57,012 bases of DNA. Origin: Hwanghaeella sp. GTDB lineage: Bacteria > Pseudomonadota > Alphaproteobacteria > UBA8366 > Aestuariispiraceae. The position numbers and the translations under genes are program-made. Below the pieces are notes generated by a model. The model was not told the origin of the DNA and ran no database searches. It worked only from the letters and a program-made list of their open reading frames with translations. The stretch lies in NCBI GenBank assembly GCA_028282025.1, contig JANQIT010000043.1, positions 1 through 57,012 of the forward strand. Reading direction: 5' to 3'. Position 1 is the first letter of the stretch. The number at the start of each line of letters is the position of its first letter. Below are positions 1 to 9,704 of the stretch, piece by piece.

Positions 1-277
1 CAGCGATGTAGGAATCGTCCTCCACGGTAACGTTGCCGCCCATCGTGCCAATCACGTCTGAAACGTTCGCCCATACGCTGGCGGACAGCGGTGCAACGCG
101 TTTCTCTTCCGGTGTGCCGGCCTCGCTTGAGACACATCGAGGCACAGACGGACAGGGTGCCAGAAGGCCGTCAACGAGGCCCGGCGCCACTCCACGCTGG
201 GACATTTGGCCAAGGATAAACAGGGCACCGACGCCGACAACTGTGAGCAGGACAACGCCGTAGATGACTTTTCTCAC
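1..277 (-). CDS. DUF1499 family protein (partial, C-terminus off window)
   Basis: The first 92 codons of a minus-strand gene that runs out of the window at base 1. The GTG start at 277-275 has a GGAAAG ribosome site (286-291). The product opens with one hydrophobic segment (about residues 4-22, VIYGVVLLTVVGVGALF) followed by the Cys-rich signature PCPSVPRCVSSEA (about 41-53), which is typical of DUF1499 proteins, small membrane-anchored or exported proteins of unknown function in proteobacteria. No ATG is available in frame, so the GTG start is inferred. Family recognition is by motif only; the catalytic or binding role is unknown. Confidence 0.6.
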   Translation of the reverse strand, partial: MRKVIYGVVLLTVVGVGALFILGQMSQRGVAPGLVDGLLAPCPSVPRCVSSEAGTPEEKRVAPLSASVWANVSDVIGTMGGNVTVEDDSYIA

Positions 278-290
278 TGTCGGGTCTTTC

Positions 291-330
291 CAGAAAAAGA
301 GAACGGCCGGAACATGTGTTCCAGCCGTTC
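291..330 (-). terminator. Rho-independent terminator downstream of tRNA-Asn
   Basis: The arms 301-314 and 317-330 are complementary at 13 of 14 positions. Read on the minus strand, the stem is followed by a U-rich run (bases 300-291). It lies just 3' of the tRNA-Asn gene and overlaps the leader of the DUF1499 gene, so it probably ends the tRNA transcript and lowers read-through. Confidence 0.65.
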
Positions 331-338
331 TATCTTAT

Positions 339-413
339 TGGCTCCGGAGCAGGGATTCGAACCCCGGACCGATCGGTTAACAGCCGATTGCTCTACCGCT
401 GAGCTACTCCGGA
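339..413 (-). tRNA. tRNA-Asn (anticodon GTT)
   Basis: The minus strand folds as a 75-nt tRNA. The acceptor stem TCCGGAG pairs with CTCCGGA, the D-arm contains AGCTCAGCGGTAGAGC, the anticodon loop reads CTGTTAA (anticodon GTT, Asn), the T-loop contains GGTTCGAATCC, the discriminator is G and CCA is encoded (339-341). There is no variable-arm anomaly and no intron. Confidence 0.95.
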
Positions 414-489
414 TCAATTTGGCTGCGTCGAAATTACCGTCGCAGGACGCGGCTTATATCAACCCTTCCGGACCTTGCCAAGCACCCTG

Positions 490-512
490 ATCGCCTTTCC
501 AAGGCGATTTTT
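490..512 (+). terminator. Hairpin with T-run, plus-strand orientation
   Basis: Bases 490-497 and 501-508 form a perfect 8-bp stem with a 3-base loop (TCC), followed on the plus strand by a short T-run (508-512). No plus-strand gene is visible upstream; the neighbours (chemoreceptor and tRNA-Asn) are transcribed on the minus strand. It may stop antisense transcription or act bidirectionally at the end of the chemoreceptor gene. Confidence 0.45.
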
Positions 513-545
513 GTCGCTGTCTGGCGGCCAATTTCGTAACGCCGC

Positions 546-2744
546 TTACGCAGCGCGGACGGTGCGCAGAAAGCGGTCGATTTCGCCGTTCAACTGGGTG
601 GACAGGGCATTCATTTCGTCCGCCCGCGTCAGAAGGCGTTCCGCTTCGCCGCCGGTCTCGTCCGCCCCCTTGGCGACCCGTTCGATGCTGGTCGCCATGG
701 AATCGGCCGTACCGGTGCTTTGCGCGATGCTCTGGGCGATGTTCTGCGTGACAGCGCTTTGCTCCTCGATGGCCCCCGCGATAGCACTGAGCGTGTCGTC
801 GATCTGAGACACGGTCGTGCCGATCCCGGCGACGGCGCCGACCGCGTTCCGGGTGGCGGACTGCATGTTCGCGATCTGCTGTGCGATCTGTTCGGTGGCG
901 CGCACGGTCTGACTGGCGAGCGATTTGACCTCGCTGGCGACGACGGCGAAGCCCTTGCCCGCGTCACCCGCGCGGGCCGCCTCGATGGTGGCGTTCAGGG
1001 CCAGCAGGTTGGTTTGCTCGGCGATGTCGGAGATCACGTTGAGAATGGACCCGATTTCGTCCGCGGATTTCGACAGGTCCGCGATCTGACGGTCCGTCGA
1101 GCCGACTTCCTCCACCGCCTTGTTGGAGATGTCCACCGACCGGGTCACTTGCTGGCCGATTTCCTCAATCGATGCGGCCATTTCTTCGGTCGCGGCAGAG
1201 ACGGTTTGCATCGCCGCGGTCATTTCCTCCGAAAGGTCGGAACTGGATGCTGTTTCGGTTCGCGAGGATTCGGCCACGCTCGACAGGGATTTTGCGGAAC
1301 CTTGGACGACGGTTGCAGTGTCGGTCACGCTTGTGACGATGCCGCTAACGGTCCCCTCGAAACCGGAGGCCAACGCCTCCATCTCCTGTTTGCGTTCCGC
1401 TGCGGCTTTCTCCCGGTCGAGCCGCCGCTGTTCGGAGGCGTTGCGCGCTTCCAGCGCATTGCTGCGGAAGATCTCCAACGCACGCGCCATGTCGCCGATT
1501 TCGTCCTTGCCGCCGTTCGGGACCTCGGTTTCCAGAGCCCCCTGCGCGAGAGACTGCATGGCGGTGAGCATCTGCGTCAGCCGGCGCAGAATATTGCCGC
1601 GCACGTAGACAAGGGCGATGCCGAACGCGACCAGAACCGAAAGTCCGCCCAGAGCCATGCTGACATTCTTCGTGTCCGCAACGGCCCCAAGCGCGCCGTC
1701 AACATCCACTTTTGCCTCGCTTTGGGCGTTCTCGACGATTTGCCGGACGGATACCGACATCCCGTCGAGCAGGGTATCCTTCTGTTCGACAAGGGCGGCC
1801 GCCTGCACACGCCGCTCGAGGCGCTGCTTGGCCGTGGTAAAGAGGCCCTTGTCCGTGTCGTTCAGGGCGATCAGTCCGTCCACCACGGTTTCCAGGTCCG
1901 GCTTCTTGCCGCCGTCGGGTAACCGGGAAACCGCGTTCGCCATGGCGGAAACCGCTTCCAGATAGGCCGATTCCAACTTTGCTATTTGATCCGCGTCGCC
2001 GGCATTGACCGTCCGGTTCAACAGGCCGATTGCGGTGCTGATGGCGGTTTGCAGGCCCACCGCCGTCTGCAAGGGCTGTAGCCGTTTTGTCAGCAGGTCG
2101 CCCATTTCCTCGGCGCCCGCTTCGGCATCCTTCAGGTCCTTTGCTTCGTCGATCTTGTCCAGCATGAAGTCGCCGACATCCAGAACCTTGACGCGTGCGA
2201 ACGTCACGATGCTGGGTATCGCTTCGGCCGCGACCGCATCGTACCCGTCGACACTCTCGATTTGTCGATTTAATGCCGCATTGTGCATGAAGCGGCCAAG
2301 GACCGCGGTGTTCAACGCTTCGACGATCTTCCTGAATTCCTCGATCGACACCACGATCGTCGACTTCGCAGGGCTTTCGGAAAGCGCTGCGGCCGACACT
2401 GCAAGCATGTCGATATGACGGACCGTGCTGTCGTAAAGCGCCGCCCGCTGTTCCTCGTTACTCGCGGCGCTCAATTCTTCCGCTAGGGCCGCCAGTTTGT
2501 TCGCCGTCACCTCCATGGCCAGCGACCGTTCGATGTTCGGCATGCTATGGGCGACCGTCTGTCCGAACATGTCGCCGACTTTGCCGACGTTGAACCACGC
2601 AATCCCCGAGACGCCCACGGTGAGAACAGCGCAGACGCCGAATGCAGCCATGAGTTTGGCGCCGAGTCCAAGTCCACCACCGCTTTTCTGGTCTTTTTGT
2701 ACAGAGGCTTCCTGCTCGACAGTCGAGTCGGTAAGTGAATTCAT
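546..2744 (-). CDS. Methyl-accepting chemotaxis protein
   Basis: A 732-residue transmembrane chemoreceptor that signals to CheA/CheW. Segments seen: a short cytoplasmic N-terminus, TM1 (about 30-51), a long helical periplasmic sensor region (about 52-360), TM2 (about 361-382), HAMP (about 383-435, with [11 protein letters not shown]), and a C-terminal signalling coiled coil with the near-invariant tip [14 protein letters not shown]...[13 protein letters not shown]. The C-terminus ([10 protein letters not shown]) lacks a CheR/CheB-tethering NWETF-type pentapeptide. The start was placed at MNSLTDS (2744) because the longer open frame runs back through the tRNA-Cys gene. No che genes are adjacent, so it is an orphan receptor; the ligand cannot be told from sequence. 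Confidence 0.93.
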   Translation of the reverse strand: MNSLTDSTVEQEASVQKDQKSGGGLGLGAKLMAAFGVCAVLTVGVSGIAWFNVGKVGDMFGQTVAHSMPNIERSLAMEVTANKLAALAEELSAASNEEQRAALYDSTVRHIDMLAVSAAALSESPAKSTIVVSIEEFRKIVEALNTAVLGRFMHNAALNRQIESVDGYDAVAAEAIPSIVTFARVKVLDVGDFMLDKIDEAKDLKDAEAGAEEMGDLLTKRLQPLQTAVGLQTAISTAIGLLNRTVNAGDADQIAKLESAYLEAVSAMANAVSRLPDGGKKPDLETVVDGLIALNDTDKGLFTTAKQRLERRVQAAALVEQKDTLLDGMSVSVRQIVENAQSEAKVDVDGALGAVADTKNVSMALGGLSVLVAFGIALVYVRGNILRRLTQMLTAMQSLAQGALETEVPNGGKDEIGDMARALEIFRSNALEARNASEQRRLDREKAAAERKQEMEALASGFEGTVSGIVTSVTDTATVVQGSAKSLSSVAESSRTETASSSDLSEEMTAAMQTVSAATEEMAASIEEIGQQVTRSVDISNKAVEEVGSTDRQIADLSKSADEIGSILNVISDIAEQTNLLALNATIEAARAGDAGKGFAVVASEVKSLASQTVRATEQIAQQIANMQSATRNAVGAVAGIGTTVSQIDDTLSAIAGAIEEQSAVTQNIAQSIAQSTGTADSMATSIERVAKGADETGGEAERLLTRADEMNALSTQLNGEIDRFLRTVRAA

Positions 2745-2953
2745 TGTAGTGTGTTTCCCGTGTATCCACGCCTGACCACCCATTTTGGAAGATGGCAGGT
2801 CCCGTTTCCCCAACCCAGACGATGGCAAGGCAGTCTTAACAAAATGTAAAAGTACGCCCGGATTACGGGCAGCTGGGCTTTCAGAGGTCTTGGGGACGAG
2901 TAAGGCGGGCCGATATGCGGCCCGACATTCGATGGGAACATTTGGGAAAAAGT

Positions 2954-3027
2954 TGGAGGCGCGAGCCGGAATCGAACCGGCGTACAAGGATTTGCAGTCC
3001 TCTGCGTAACCACTCCGCCATCGCGCC
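2954..3027 (-). tRNA. tRNA-Cys (anticodon GCA)
   Basis: A 74-nt minus-strand cloverleaf: acceptor GGCGCGA pairs with TCGCGCC, the anticodon loop is CTGCAAA (anticodon GCA, Cys), the T-arm contains GGTTCGATTCC, the discriminator is T (U in the RNA), as is usual for tRNA-Cys, and CCA is encoded (2954-2956). It stands alone about 200 bp upstream of the chemoreceptor and in the same direction. Confidence 0.95.
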
Positions 3028-3117
3028 ATTGCCATTCGGACGAACCGTCCCCGGCGAGGGCGCTACTGATACTCATCTTGATCCTGCTTTACAATCACTC
3101 ATCTGCAGGGCGCGGCG

Positions 3118-3146
3118 TTGCCTTTCGTTTGGGCGGTTTTTATAAG
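3118..3146 (+). promoter_or_regulatory. Candidate sigma-70 promoter of the pcm-like gene
   Basis: TTGCCT (3118-3123) and TATAAG (3141-3146) are 17 bases apart, an optimal spacing, and sit 31 bases before the ATG at 3178. This is the best promoter match upstream of the methyltransferase-rhodanese pair. Confidence 0.5.
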
Positions 3147-3177
3147 GGGACGACGCGAGCAAATAAGGGTGGGCGCA

Positions 3178-3834
3178 ATGGATTTCTCAGTTGCACGCCG
3201 GAACATGGTCGAAAGCCAGTTGCGGACGAACAAGATTACGCAGGATGCCCTGCTCGACGCGATGCGCGAGGTGCCGCGCGAATTGTTTCTGCCCAAACGC
3301 GTGCAGCACCTTTCCTATGTCGATGAGGATGCGCCGCTCGGCAACGCCAGGTACGAGACCGAACCCATGGTCCTGGCGACCATGATCCAGGCGTTGGACG
3401 TGCGGCCCGACGATTTCGTACTGATCGTCGGGGCGGCCACGGGATATTCGGCCGCGGTCTTGGGACGCTTGGCGAAAACTGTTTTCGCGGTGGAGGAAGA
3501 CGAAACCCTGTCGGGGACGGCCTCTTCCACGCTGACCGCGCTGGCCTGCGACAATGCCGTGGTCGTCGAGGGAGCGCTGACCGGAGGGCTGGCGCAGGAA
3601 GCCCCCTATGACGCCATTCTCCTCAACGGTGCGGTGTCCGCGGTGCCGGAGGCCTTAGTCGGTCAGCTGAAGGAAGGCGGCCGTCTCGTGGCCGTGATTC
3701 GCGAGACGGACGATACGACCGGCCGGCTTGTTCTGGTGGCGAAACAGGACGGTGTCGTCTCGGAACGGCTTGTCGCGAACGCCAGCATTCCTTTTCTGAG
3801 CGGATTTGAACCGAAACCGGCCTTCGCTTTCTGA
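3178..3834 (+). CDS. Protein-L-isoaspartate O-methyltransferase family
   Basis: A 218-residue SAM-dependent methyltransferase of the PCMT/Pcm family, which methylates isoaspartyl residues in damaged proteins. Seen: the N-terminal MVESQLR and VPRELFLP segments usual in this family, and a nucleotide-binding loop near residues 80-95 (LIVGAATGYSAAVL). The loop is degenerate relative to the canonical GTGSGY, a variation I associate with alphaproteobacterial paralogs beside tolC. The start MDFSVARRNM at 3178 is preferred over an upstream in-frame ATG because it begins the conserved region. The following rhodanese gene is in the same direction, 46 bases after the stop. True isoaspartyl activity is not proven by sequence. 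Confidence 0.85.
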   Translation: MDFSVARRNMVESQLRTNKITQDALLDAMREVPRELFLPKRVQHLSYVDEDAPLGNARYETEPMVLATMIQALDVRPDDFVLIVGAATGYSAAVLGRLAKTVFAVEEDETLSGTASSTLTALACDNAVVVEGALTGGLAQEAPYDAILLNGAVSAVPEALVGQLKEGGRLVAVIRETDDTTGRLVLVAKQDGVVSERLVANASIPFLSGFEPKPAFAF

Positions 3835-3880
3835 GGAGGAGACCACGCCAGATGGGCCCGAAGCCGGCTTTGCGTCTGTC

Positions 3881-4195
3881 ATGAGGATCGCCGTGACCGA
3901 CCTGCGCGATGCGTTGGCGCGGGAAGACGCCCCCGTCGTTTTGGATGTTCGTGAACCCTGGGAATTGGAGATCTGCGCACTGCCGGGCTCATTGAATATT
4001 CCCATGGGGGCCGTTCCCGAACGGCTTGCGGAAATACCGCGTGGAGCGGCGGTCGCCGTCCTGTGCCATCACGGGATGCGGTCGTGGCAGGTGACCCAAT
4101 GGCTGCACCGGCAAGGTTACGACCAAGCCATCAACATCGAAGGCGGTATCGACGCCTGGGCGACGGAAGTGGATCCCACCGTGGCACGCTATTGA
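3881..4195 (+). CDS. Rhodanese-like domain protein
   Basis: A single-domain rhodanese of about 104 residues. Typical features: VVLDVREPWE near the N-terminus, the substrate loop with the catalytic Cys in VLCHHGMRS, and the closing NIEGGIDAW motif. It probably carries persulfide sulfur in the cytoplasm. It follows the methyltransferase in the same direction and is likely co-transcribed. The start is uncertain: the reading frame stays open upstream to 3806, inside the methyltransferase, and the strong purine run at 3833-3840 does not line up well with the ATG at 3881. MRIAVTDL matches the usual start of the domain. Confidence 0.85.
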   Translation: MRIAVTDLRDALAREDAPVVLDVREPWELEICALPGSLNIPMGAVPERLAEIPRGAAVAVLCHHGMRSWQVTQWLHRQGYDQAINIEGGIDAWATEVDPTVARY

Positions 4196-4360
4196 GCGGA
4201 TTGGGGGCCGTCGCGTAGACGCGCGAAGCGCACGGCCTGCGTCCGGTATTCTACATAGTCCTTGTGTGACCGAACGAGTACACCTTGCGATAAAGAACGC
4301 GGCATTCTGTGGATTTCGATAGATCAACAGCCCATATCCGCTGTAAACAATCCGGAACGA

Positions 4361-5815
4361 ATGAGTGGGGTAGTGTCTATGAGCGGTCTTTTTTGGCGTT
4401 TCGGTTCGAGTCGTTTCGGGTTTGCCCAACAGGGGCTGCGGTCTTGCCTTCTCGCCGGAACAATCCTGTTGTCGGGCGCAGCAGCGGCGCAGGCGCAAAC
4501 ATTGGAACAAGCGCTGTCCGCCGCCTATGCGAACAATCCCGCCCTGCAGGCCGAACGGGCCGAATTGCGCGCAACGGACGAGGGCGTGCCGCAGGCGCTG
4601 GGCCGCTGGCGGCCGACAGTGGAATTGGTCGGTTCCCTCGGCCTTAATCAGACGCGGCAGAATTTCGGTGCGAACGATGTCGATACGACCCCCAGGACAC
4701 TGACCTTCCGGGTTACGCAGAACCTTTATGAAGGCGGAGGAACCACGGCCCGGGTAGCCGCCGCCGAAGCGGAAGTTAAGGCGGCGCGCGCCAGATTGCT
4801 GGGCACGGAACAGGGCATCCTGCTGGACACGGTGACGGCCTTCATGGATGTGGTCCAGGACACGGCTGTTCTGGACCTCAACCGCCAGAACGAACGCCGG
4901 TTGGTTCGCCAGTTGGAGGCGACGCGGGACCGTTTCGAAGTCGGAGAGGTGACACGGACCGACGTGGCGCAGGCGGAATCGCGGGTCTCTCGTGCGCAGG
5001 CGGATACGATCGCCGCCGCTGGGGATCTTGAAGTCAGCCGGGCCGCCTATCAGGAGGTGGTGGGAGAACTGCCCGGTGCGCTGACGCCGCCGGACGCATT
5101 TCCCGATATTCCCACGGGCAGGGACGAAGCAATCGCCATCGCCCAGGACCGGAACCCGGTCGTGGTGGCCGCTGTGTTCGACCGCGAGGCGGCTGAGCGC
5201 ACCGTCCGCCTACAGGCCGCGGACCTGCTGCCGACCGTGGATCTTGTGGGGCAGGCGCAGCACAACCGCGATTCGGGCGTGGAAGATGGCCGGCAATCGA
5301 CGTTGAATGTCACCGCAACGGTGACCGTGCCGATCTATCAGCAAGGCATCGCCACCAGTGAAATCCGGACGGCGCGTCAGCAAGCGGCCCAGGCAGAACG
5401 CTTGATCGACGACGCGCGGCGTCAAGCGACCGAGGATGCGACGGCGGCGTGGGAGATCCATCAGACGGCTTTGGCGCAGATCCGCGCCTTCGAAGACGAG
5501 GTCCGCGCAACGTCGATTGCGCTTGAAGGAGTGGAACAGGAAGCCGCTGTCGGATCGCGGACAGTCCTGGATGTCCTGGATGCGGAACAGGAGCTTCTGG
5601 ATGCGCAAGTAAATCTGGTTCGTGCTGAACGCGACGAAGTGGTGGCGTTGTACGATCTGTTGTCGGCGGTCGGGAATCTCACGGCGGCCGGTCTGGCCTT
5701 GCCGGTTCAGGTGTATGACGAGCAGTTCTATTACAACGCCGTCCGCGACAGCGTGTACGACCTGGATACCTGGAACGAGGTCTTCCCGGGCATCGTCCCG
5801 AAAAAATCCGAGTAA
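4361..5815 (+). CDS. tolC: TolC family outer membrane efflux protein
   Basis: 484 residues, a usual length for TolC. An N-terminal signal peptide ends near AAAAQAQT; the mature part holds two outer membrane efflux protein repeats rich in alpha-helical heptads (for example AAEAEVKAARARLLG and VLDAEQELLDAQVNL). TolC trimers form the outer membrane channel for type I secretion and multidrug efflux. No inner-membrane pump or membrane-fusion gene is adjacent, so it may serve several partners. Two starts fit: ATG 4361 (SD-like GGAACGA) and ATG 4379, which begins directly at MSGLFW before the signal peptide; the longer is given. Confidence 0.9.
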   Translation: MSGVVSMSGLFWRFGSSRFGFAQQGLRSCLLAGTILLSGAAAAQAQTLEQALSAAYANNPALQAERAELRATDEGVPQALGRWRPTVELVGSLGLNQTRQNFGANDVDTTPRTLTFRVTQNLYEGGGTTARVAAAEAEVKAARARLLGTEQGILLDTVTAFMDVVQDTAVLDLNRQNERRLVRQLEATRDRFEVGEVTRTDVAQAESRVSRAQADTIAAAGDLEVSRAAYQEVVGELPGALTPPDAFPDIPTGRDEAIAIAQDRNPVVVAAVFDREAAERTVRLQAADLLPTVDLVGQAQHNRDSGVEDGRQSTLNVTATVTVPIYQQGIATSEIRTARQQAAQAERLIDDARRQATEDATAAWEIHQTALAQIRAFEDEVRATSIALEGVEQEAAVGSRTVLDVLDAEQELLDAQVNLVRAERDEVVALYDLLSAVGNLTAAGLALPVQVYDEQFYYNAVRDSVYDLDTWNEVFPGIVPKKSE

Positions 5816-6037
5816 AGAGGCGTGAACGCGCTTTGGAGAAGGTCTGTCCCGGGGGCCGATTCCCCTTGATAGGGGACGAATCGCGATATCATATGGCGAT
5901 TTAGGCGGCTGTCGGCTGCCTATTCTCTCGTTCGCACGCGGCCTGGTGTAACCGGCTGCGATGCGTTCCAGGGTCCAAACCAAGCGGGCCAGCCCGACGG
6001 TGCGGGTGTCGGGCGATAAAGGGGCGAAGGTCGAAGC

Positions 6038-6745
6038 ATGAGCGACGCACAACAAGAACCCTCGATGGAGGAAATCCTTGCGTCGATCCGGAAGATCATT
6101 TCGGAGGATGGCGACGAAGAGGCCCAAGAGGCGGCGGGCGAAGAACCTGAAGAAGCACTGGATCTGGAAGAGGAACTTCCAGAGCCCGAACCAGAGCCTG
6201 AGCCCGAGATCGAACCCGAACCGGAGCCAGAGCCCGAGCCCGAGCCGGAACCTGAGCCTGAAGAAGAGGTGATGGAGCTGGATGACGCGTTCGACGAAGA
6301 GCCTCTGGACCTCGAAGAAGAATTGGAAGAGGAGCCGCTTGAGCTCGAAGACGAGTTCGAAGAAGAGGTTCCGGAAATAGAGTTCGCGGATTTCGAAGCC
6401 GAGCCGGAACCAGAGCCCGAACCAGAGCCTGAGCCGGTTTTGCCGCCGCCGCCCCCGCCGCCTGTTCCCGCGGCGCCGGAGCCTGTGGCGGCTGTTCCCG
6501 ACGAGACCATCGTGTCCGCGCCGACGGCGGCTGCTGGGTCGGCGGCCTTCCTGGCTTTGGAACAGTCGATCCGAATGGGGCAGGCGGGCGAGACGCTGGA
6601 GGACGTCGTTAAAGGGTTGCTGCGTCCGATGCTGCGCTCCTGGCTTGACGAAAACCTCCCGGATATGGTGGAACGCCTCGTCCGCGCCGAAATCGAAAAG
6701 ATGGCGGGCGGCGCGCGGCGGCGCGGCGACGACGGCGAATTCTAG
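6038..6745 (+). CDS. popZ: PopZ-like DUF2497 pole-organizing protein
   Basis: 235 residues in three parts: a conserved N-terminal helix (EEILASIRKIISED, about 10-24), a highly acidic Pro-Glu linker (about 30-150, with two runs of EP repeats, then a poly-Pro stretch), and a conserved helical C-terminus (LEDVVKGLLRPMLRSW ... VERLVRAEIEKMA, about 187-225). This is the architecture of Caulobacter PopZ, which self-assembles at cell poles and anchors ParB-parS and client proteins; the acidic linker sets condensate fluidity. The position just upstream of valS is usual for alphaproteobacterial DUF2497 genes. The linker here looks long and unusually repetitive. Confidence 0.85.
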   Translation: MSDAQQEPSMEEILASIRKIISEDGDEEAQEAAGEEPEEALDLEEELPEPEPEPEPEIEPEPEPEPEPEPEPEPEEEVMELDDAFDEEPLDLEEELEEEPLELEDEFEEEVPEIEFADFEAEPEPEPEPEPEPVLPPPPPPPVPAAPEPVAAVPDETIVSAPTAAAGSAAFLALEQSIRMGQAGETLEDVVKGLLRPMLRSWLDENLPDMVERLVRAEIEKMAGGARRRGDDGEF

Positions 6746-6880
6746 ACGAGGCCCTGGCGTCTCCGTCGGCGGCCGATCCAAGTCCAATACGCGAGCTTTT
6801 GGCCCCAAAGGGGCGATGGAACCCGAACGGATGATCGAACGGGCGGGACCGGTCGCGTGACCGGCCCCGTGGCGGAGAGC

Positions 6881-9574
6881 ATGATGCAGGACAAGTACAA
6901 TCCCGAAGCGGTGGAAGCGCGCCGCTATAGCGAATGGGAAGAAGGCGGCTATTTCAAGTGCGGACGCAACCCGTCCGACGAGACCTTCACAATCGTCATC
7001 CCGCCGCCCAACGTTACCGGCAGCCTGCATATGGGACATGCCCTGAACAACACGCTTCAGGATATCATGATCCGGTATCACCGTATGCGCGGCCTGGACG
7101 TCCTTTGGCAACCGGGCACGGACCATGCAGGCATAGCGACGCAGATGGTGGTCGAGAAACAGCTCGCTGCGGAAGGCAATGCCGGACGCCGGGAAATGGG
7201 GCGTGAAGCCTTCCTGGAACGGGTCTGGAAATGGAAAGAAGAGTCCGGCGGCACGATCACCGGCCAGCTGCGCCGTTTGGGCGCGTCCTGCGACTGGAGT
7301 CGCGAACGCTTCACCATGGATGAAGGGCTTTCAAAGGCGGTTTTGAAAGTTTTTGTAACACTTTACAAAGAGAACCTTATATATCGTGCGAAGCGATTGG
7401 TGAACTGGGACCCGGCGCTGGAAACCGCGATCTCGGACCTGGAGGTGCAGCAGCAGGAGGTGCAGGGGAACCTATGGTACTTCCGCTACCCGGTTGAGGG
7501 AGAAGAGGATACTTATCTGACGGTTGCGACGACGCGCCCGGAGACGATGCTGGGCGACACCGGCGTTGCCGTGCATCCCGAGGACGAACGCTACAAACAC
7601 CTGATCGGCAAGCACTGCATCCTGCCGCTTGTGGGCCGCCGTATTCCCATCGTCGCTGACGACTATGCGGACCCGGAGCAGGGTTCCGGCGCGGTTAAGA
7701 TGACGCCGGCGCACGATTTCAACGATTTTGAGGTTGGCGTCCGCCACAGCCTGGAGATGATTAATATCTTCACCACAACCGCGCGGATTAACGAGAACGC
7801 GCCGGAGAAGTACCGGGGTATGGACCGGTTCGAGGCCCGCAAGGCGATTGTCGCGGATATCGAGGCGCTGGGCCTGTTGGACAAGATAGAAGACCATCTG
7901 CACATGGTCCCCTATGGCGACCGTGGCGGGGTGCCCATCGAACCCTATTTGACCGACCAGTGGTTCGCCGATGCGGCAACGCTGGCCAAGCCGGCGATCG
8001 CCTCGGTCGAGGAGGGGCGGACCAAGTTCGTGCCGGAAAACTGGTCGAAGACCTATTTCGACTGGATGCGCAATATCCAACCCTGGTGCATTTCGCGCCA
8101 GCTATGGTGGGGGCATCAGATCCCGGCGTGGTACGGGCCGGACGGCGCCGTCTTCGTGGAAGAGACGGAAGAACTAGCGTATGCGGAAGCGCTTCTCCAC
8201 TATCGTCAGAAAGGCGACATCCAAGCCCTTGAAATGATGGAAGAAGGGCGCGGTTTGGAACGCGATCCCGATGTTCTCGACACTTGGTTCTCATCCGCCC
8301 TTTGGCCATTCTCGACGCTGGGTTGGCCGGAAGAAACGCCGGAGGTGGGGCGGTACTATCCGACCTCCGTCCTGGTGACTGGCTTCGACATCATCTTCTT
8401 CTGGGTCGCCCGGATGATGATGACCGGACTGCACTTTCTGAAAGAAGAGCCCTTTCACACCGTCTATGTCCATGCGCTGGTGCGGGATGAAAAGGGCGCG
8501 AAGATGTCCAAGTCGAAGGGCAACGTCATCGACCCGTTGGACCTGATCGACCAATACGGCGCGGACAGTTTGCGCTTCACGCTGACCGCGCTGGCCGCGC
8601 CGGGCCGGGATGTGAAGCTCGCGACTGGGAGGGTCGAGGGCTATCGGAACTTCATGAGTAAATTGTGGAGCGCGGCCCGGTTCTGCGAAATCAACGAATG
8701 CGCCCCCCAATCCGGGTTCGATCCCAAGGCGCTGTCCCACCCGGTCAATAAATGGATCGTCGGCGAGGTGGTGAAGGCCGAACGGGCCATCCGGGCGGGC
8801 ATCGAAAGTTACCGTTTCAACGATGCGGCCAGCGCTGTTTATCAGTTCGTTTGGAACATCTATTGCGACTGGTATGTGGAGTTTTCCAAACCACTGCTGA
8901 ATGGTGAGGATGCTGCTGTCCGGGACGAAGTGCGCGCCACGGCGGCCTGGGTCCTGGATCAGATCTTGAAGCTCATGCATCCGATTGCACCGTTCATTAC
9001 CGAGGAGCTTTACGAGCACCTGCACGGCGAAAAGCGCGAGGGTATGTTGATTGTCGCCGACTGGCCCGCCTATACGGACGACATGGTGGATGCGGGCGCA
9101 GATGCGGATATGAACTGGGTTATCCGCCTTGTCGGTGGAATCCGGTCGGCCCGGTCGGAAATGAACGTTCCGCCGTCTGCGCAATTGGACGCCGTGTTGA
9201 TTGAGGGCGGCCGGAATGTCGCGGACCGCGCGGCGGGTTACATGGACCTGATCTCTCGCCTGGCCCGGATCAAGGGGCTAGTGCTGGGCGAAGCGCCGAA
9301 GGGGTCGTTGCAGGTTGTGGTGGACGACGCGGTGATCGCCTTGCCGGTCGCCGATGTTATCGACCTTGCAGCGGAGAAAGCGCGTTTGGAAAAGGCCATA
9401 GCCAAGGCCGAAAGTGAAGTCGCGAAACTGGATAAGAAACTCTCCAATCAAGGCTTTCTCGCCAAGGCGCCCGAAGAGGTCGTTCAGGAAAACCGTGACC
9501 GGCTTGCCGAGGAAAAGGCGGCGCGTGGAAAACTGACGGACGCCCTTGCGCGTCTGGAGGCAGCACTTACCTAG
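6881..9574 (+). CDS. valS: Valyl-tRNA synthetase
   Basis: A class I aminoacyl-tRNA synthetase that charges tRNA-Val. It has the HIGH-type motif in [15 protein letters not shown], an inserted CP1 editing domain ([11 protein letters not shown]), the KMSKS motif in [14 protein letters not shown], an anticodon-binding domain, and the C-terminal coiled-coil arm characteristic of ValRS ([20 protein letters not shown] onward). Length of about 897 residues is normal. The frame is open from a GTG at 6857, but GGAG at 6874-6877 and the double ATG at 6881/6884 favour the start given here. Confidence 0.97.
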   Translation: MMQDKYNPEAVEARRYSEWEEGGYFKCGRNPSDETFTIVIPPPNVTGSLHMGHALNNTLQDIMIRYHRMRGLDVLWQPGTDHAGIATQMVVEKQLAAEGNAGRREMGREAFLERVWKWKEESGGTITGQLRRLGASCDWSRERFTMDEGLSKAVLKVFVTLYKENLIYRAKRLVNWDPALETAISDLEVQQQEVQGNLWYFRYPVEGEEDTYLTVATTRPETMLGDTGVAVHPEDERYKHLIGKHCILPLVGRRIPIVADDYADPEQGSGAVKMTPAHDFNDFEVGVRHSLEMINIFTTTARINENAPEKYRGMDRFEARKAIVADIEALGLLDKIEDHLHMVPYGDRGGVPIEPYLTDQWFADAATLAKPAIASVEEGRTKFVPENWSKTYFDWMRNIQPWCISRQLWWGHQIPAWYGPDGAVFVEETEELAYAEALLHYRQKGDIQALEMMEEGRGLERDPDVLDTWFSSALWPFSTLGWPEETPEVGRYYPTSVLVTGFDIIFFWVARMMMTGLHFLKEEPFHTVYVHALVRDEKGAKMSKSKGNVIDPLDLIDQYGADSLRFTLTALAAPGRDVKLATGRVEGYRNFMSKLWSAARFCEINECAPQSGFDPKALSHPVNKWIVGEVVKAERAIRAGIESYRFNDAASAVYQFVWNIYCDWYVEFSKPLLNGEDAAVRDEVRATAAWVLDQILKLMHPIAPFITEELYEHLHGEKREGMLIVADWPAYTDDMVDAGADADMNWVIRLVGGIRSARSEMNVPPSAQLDAVLIEGGRNVADRAAGYMDLISRLARIKGLVLGEAPKGSLQVVVDDAVIALPVADVIDLAAEKARLEKAIAKAESEVAKLDKKLSNQGFLAKAPEEVVQENRDRLAEEKAARGKLTDALARLEAALT

Positions 9575-9704
9575 ACGTGGGACGACGGAGGGGGCCGCTT
9601 GCCAGCACTGTTGCACTATAGGACTATACCAATGGGATGTTCTGGGCAGGTGCGAGAAGTGTGTGGTTTTCTGAAAGGCATTCAGCCTTCGGGGGGGAAG
9701 GTGC

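Noticed and set aside
5858..5886. Hairpin after tolC as a terminator
   Set aside because: A stem with arms near 5859-5867 and 5874-5885 is visible but there is a bulge and no T-run on either strand.
6181..6440. Repeats that could look like a CRISPR or tandem array
   Set aside because: They are short in-frame codon repeats encoding Glu-Pro dipeptides of the PopZ linker, not spaced palindromic repeats.
5210..7126. Minus-strand open frame (about 638 codons) across tolC, popZ and valS
   Set aside because: It spans three well-supported plus-strand genes, and its repetitive middle (Phe/Arg/Leu-rich) is only the antisense of the Glu-Pro linker.
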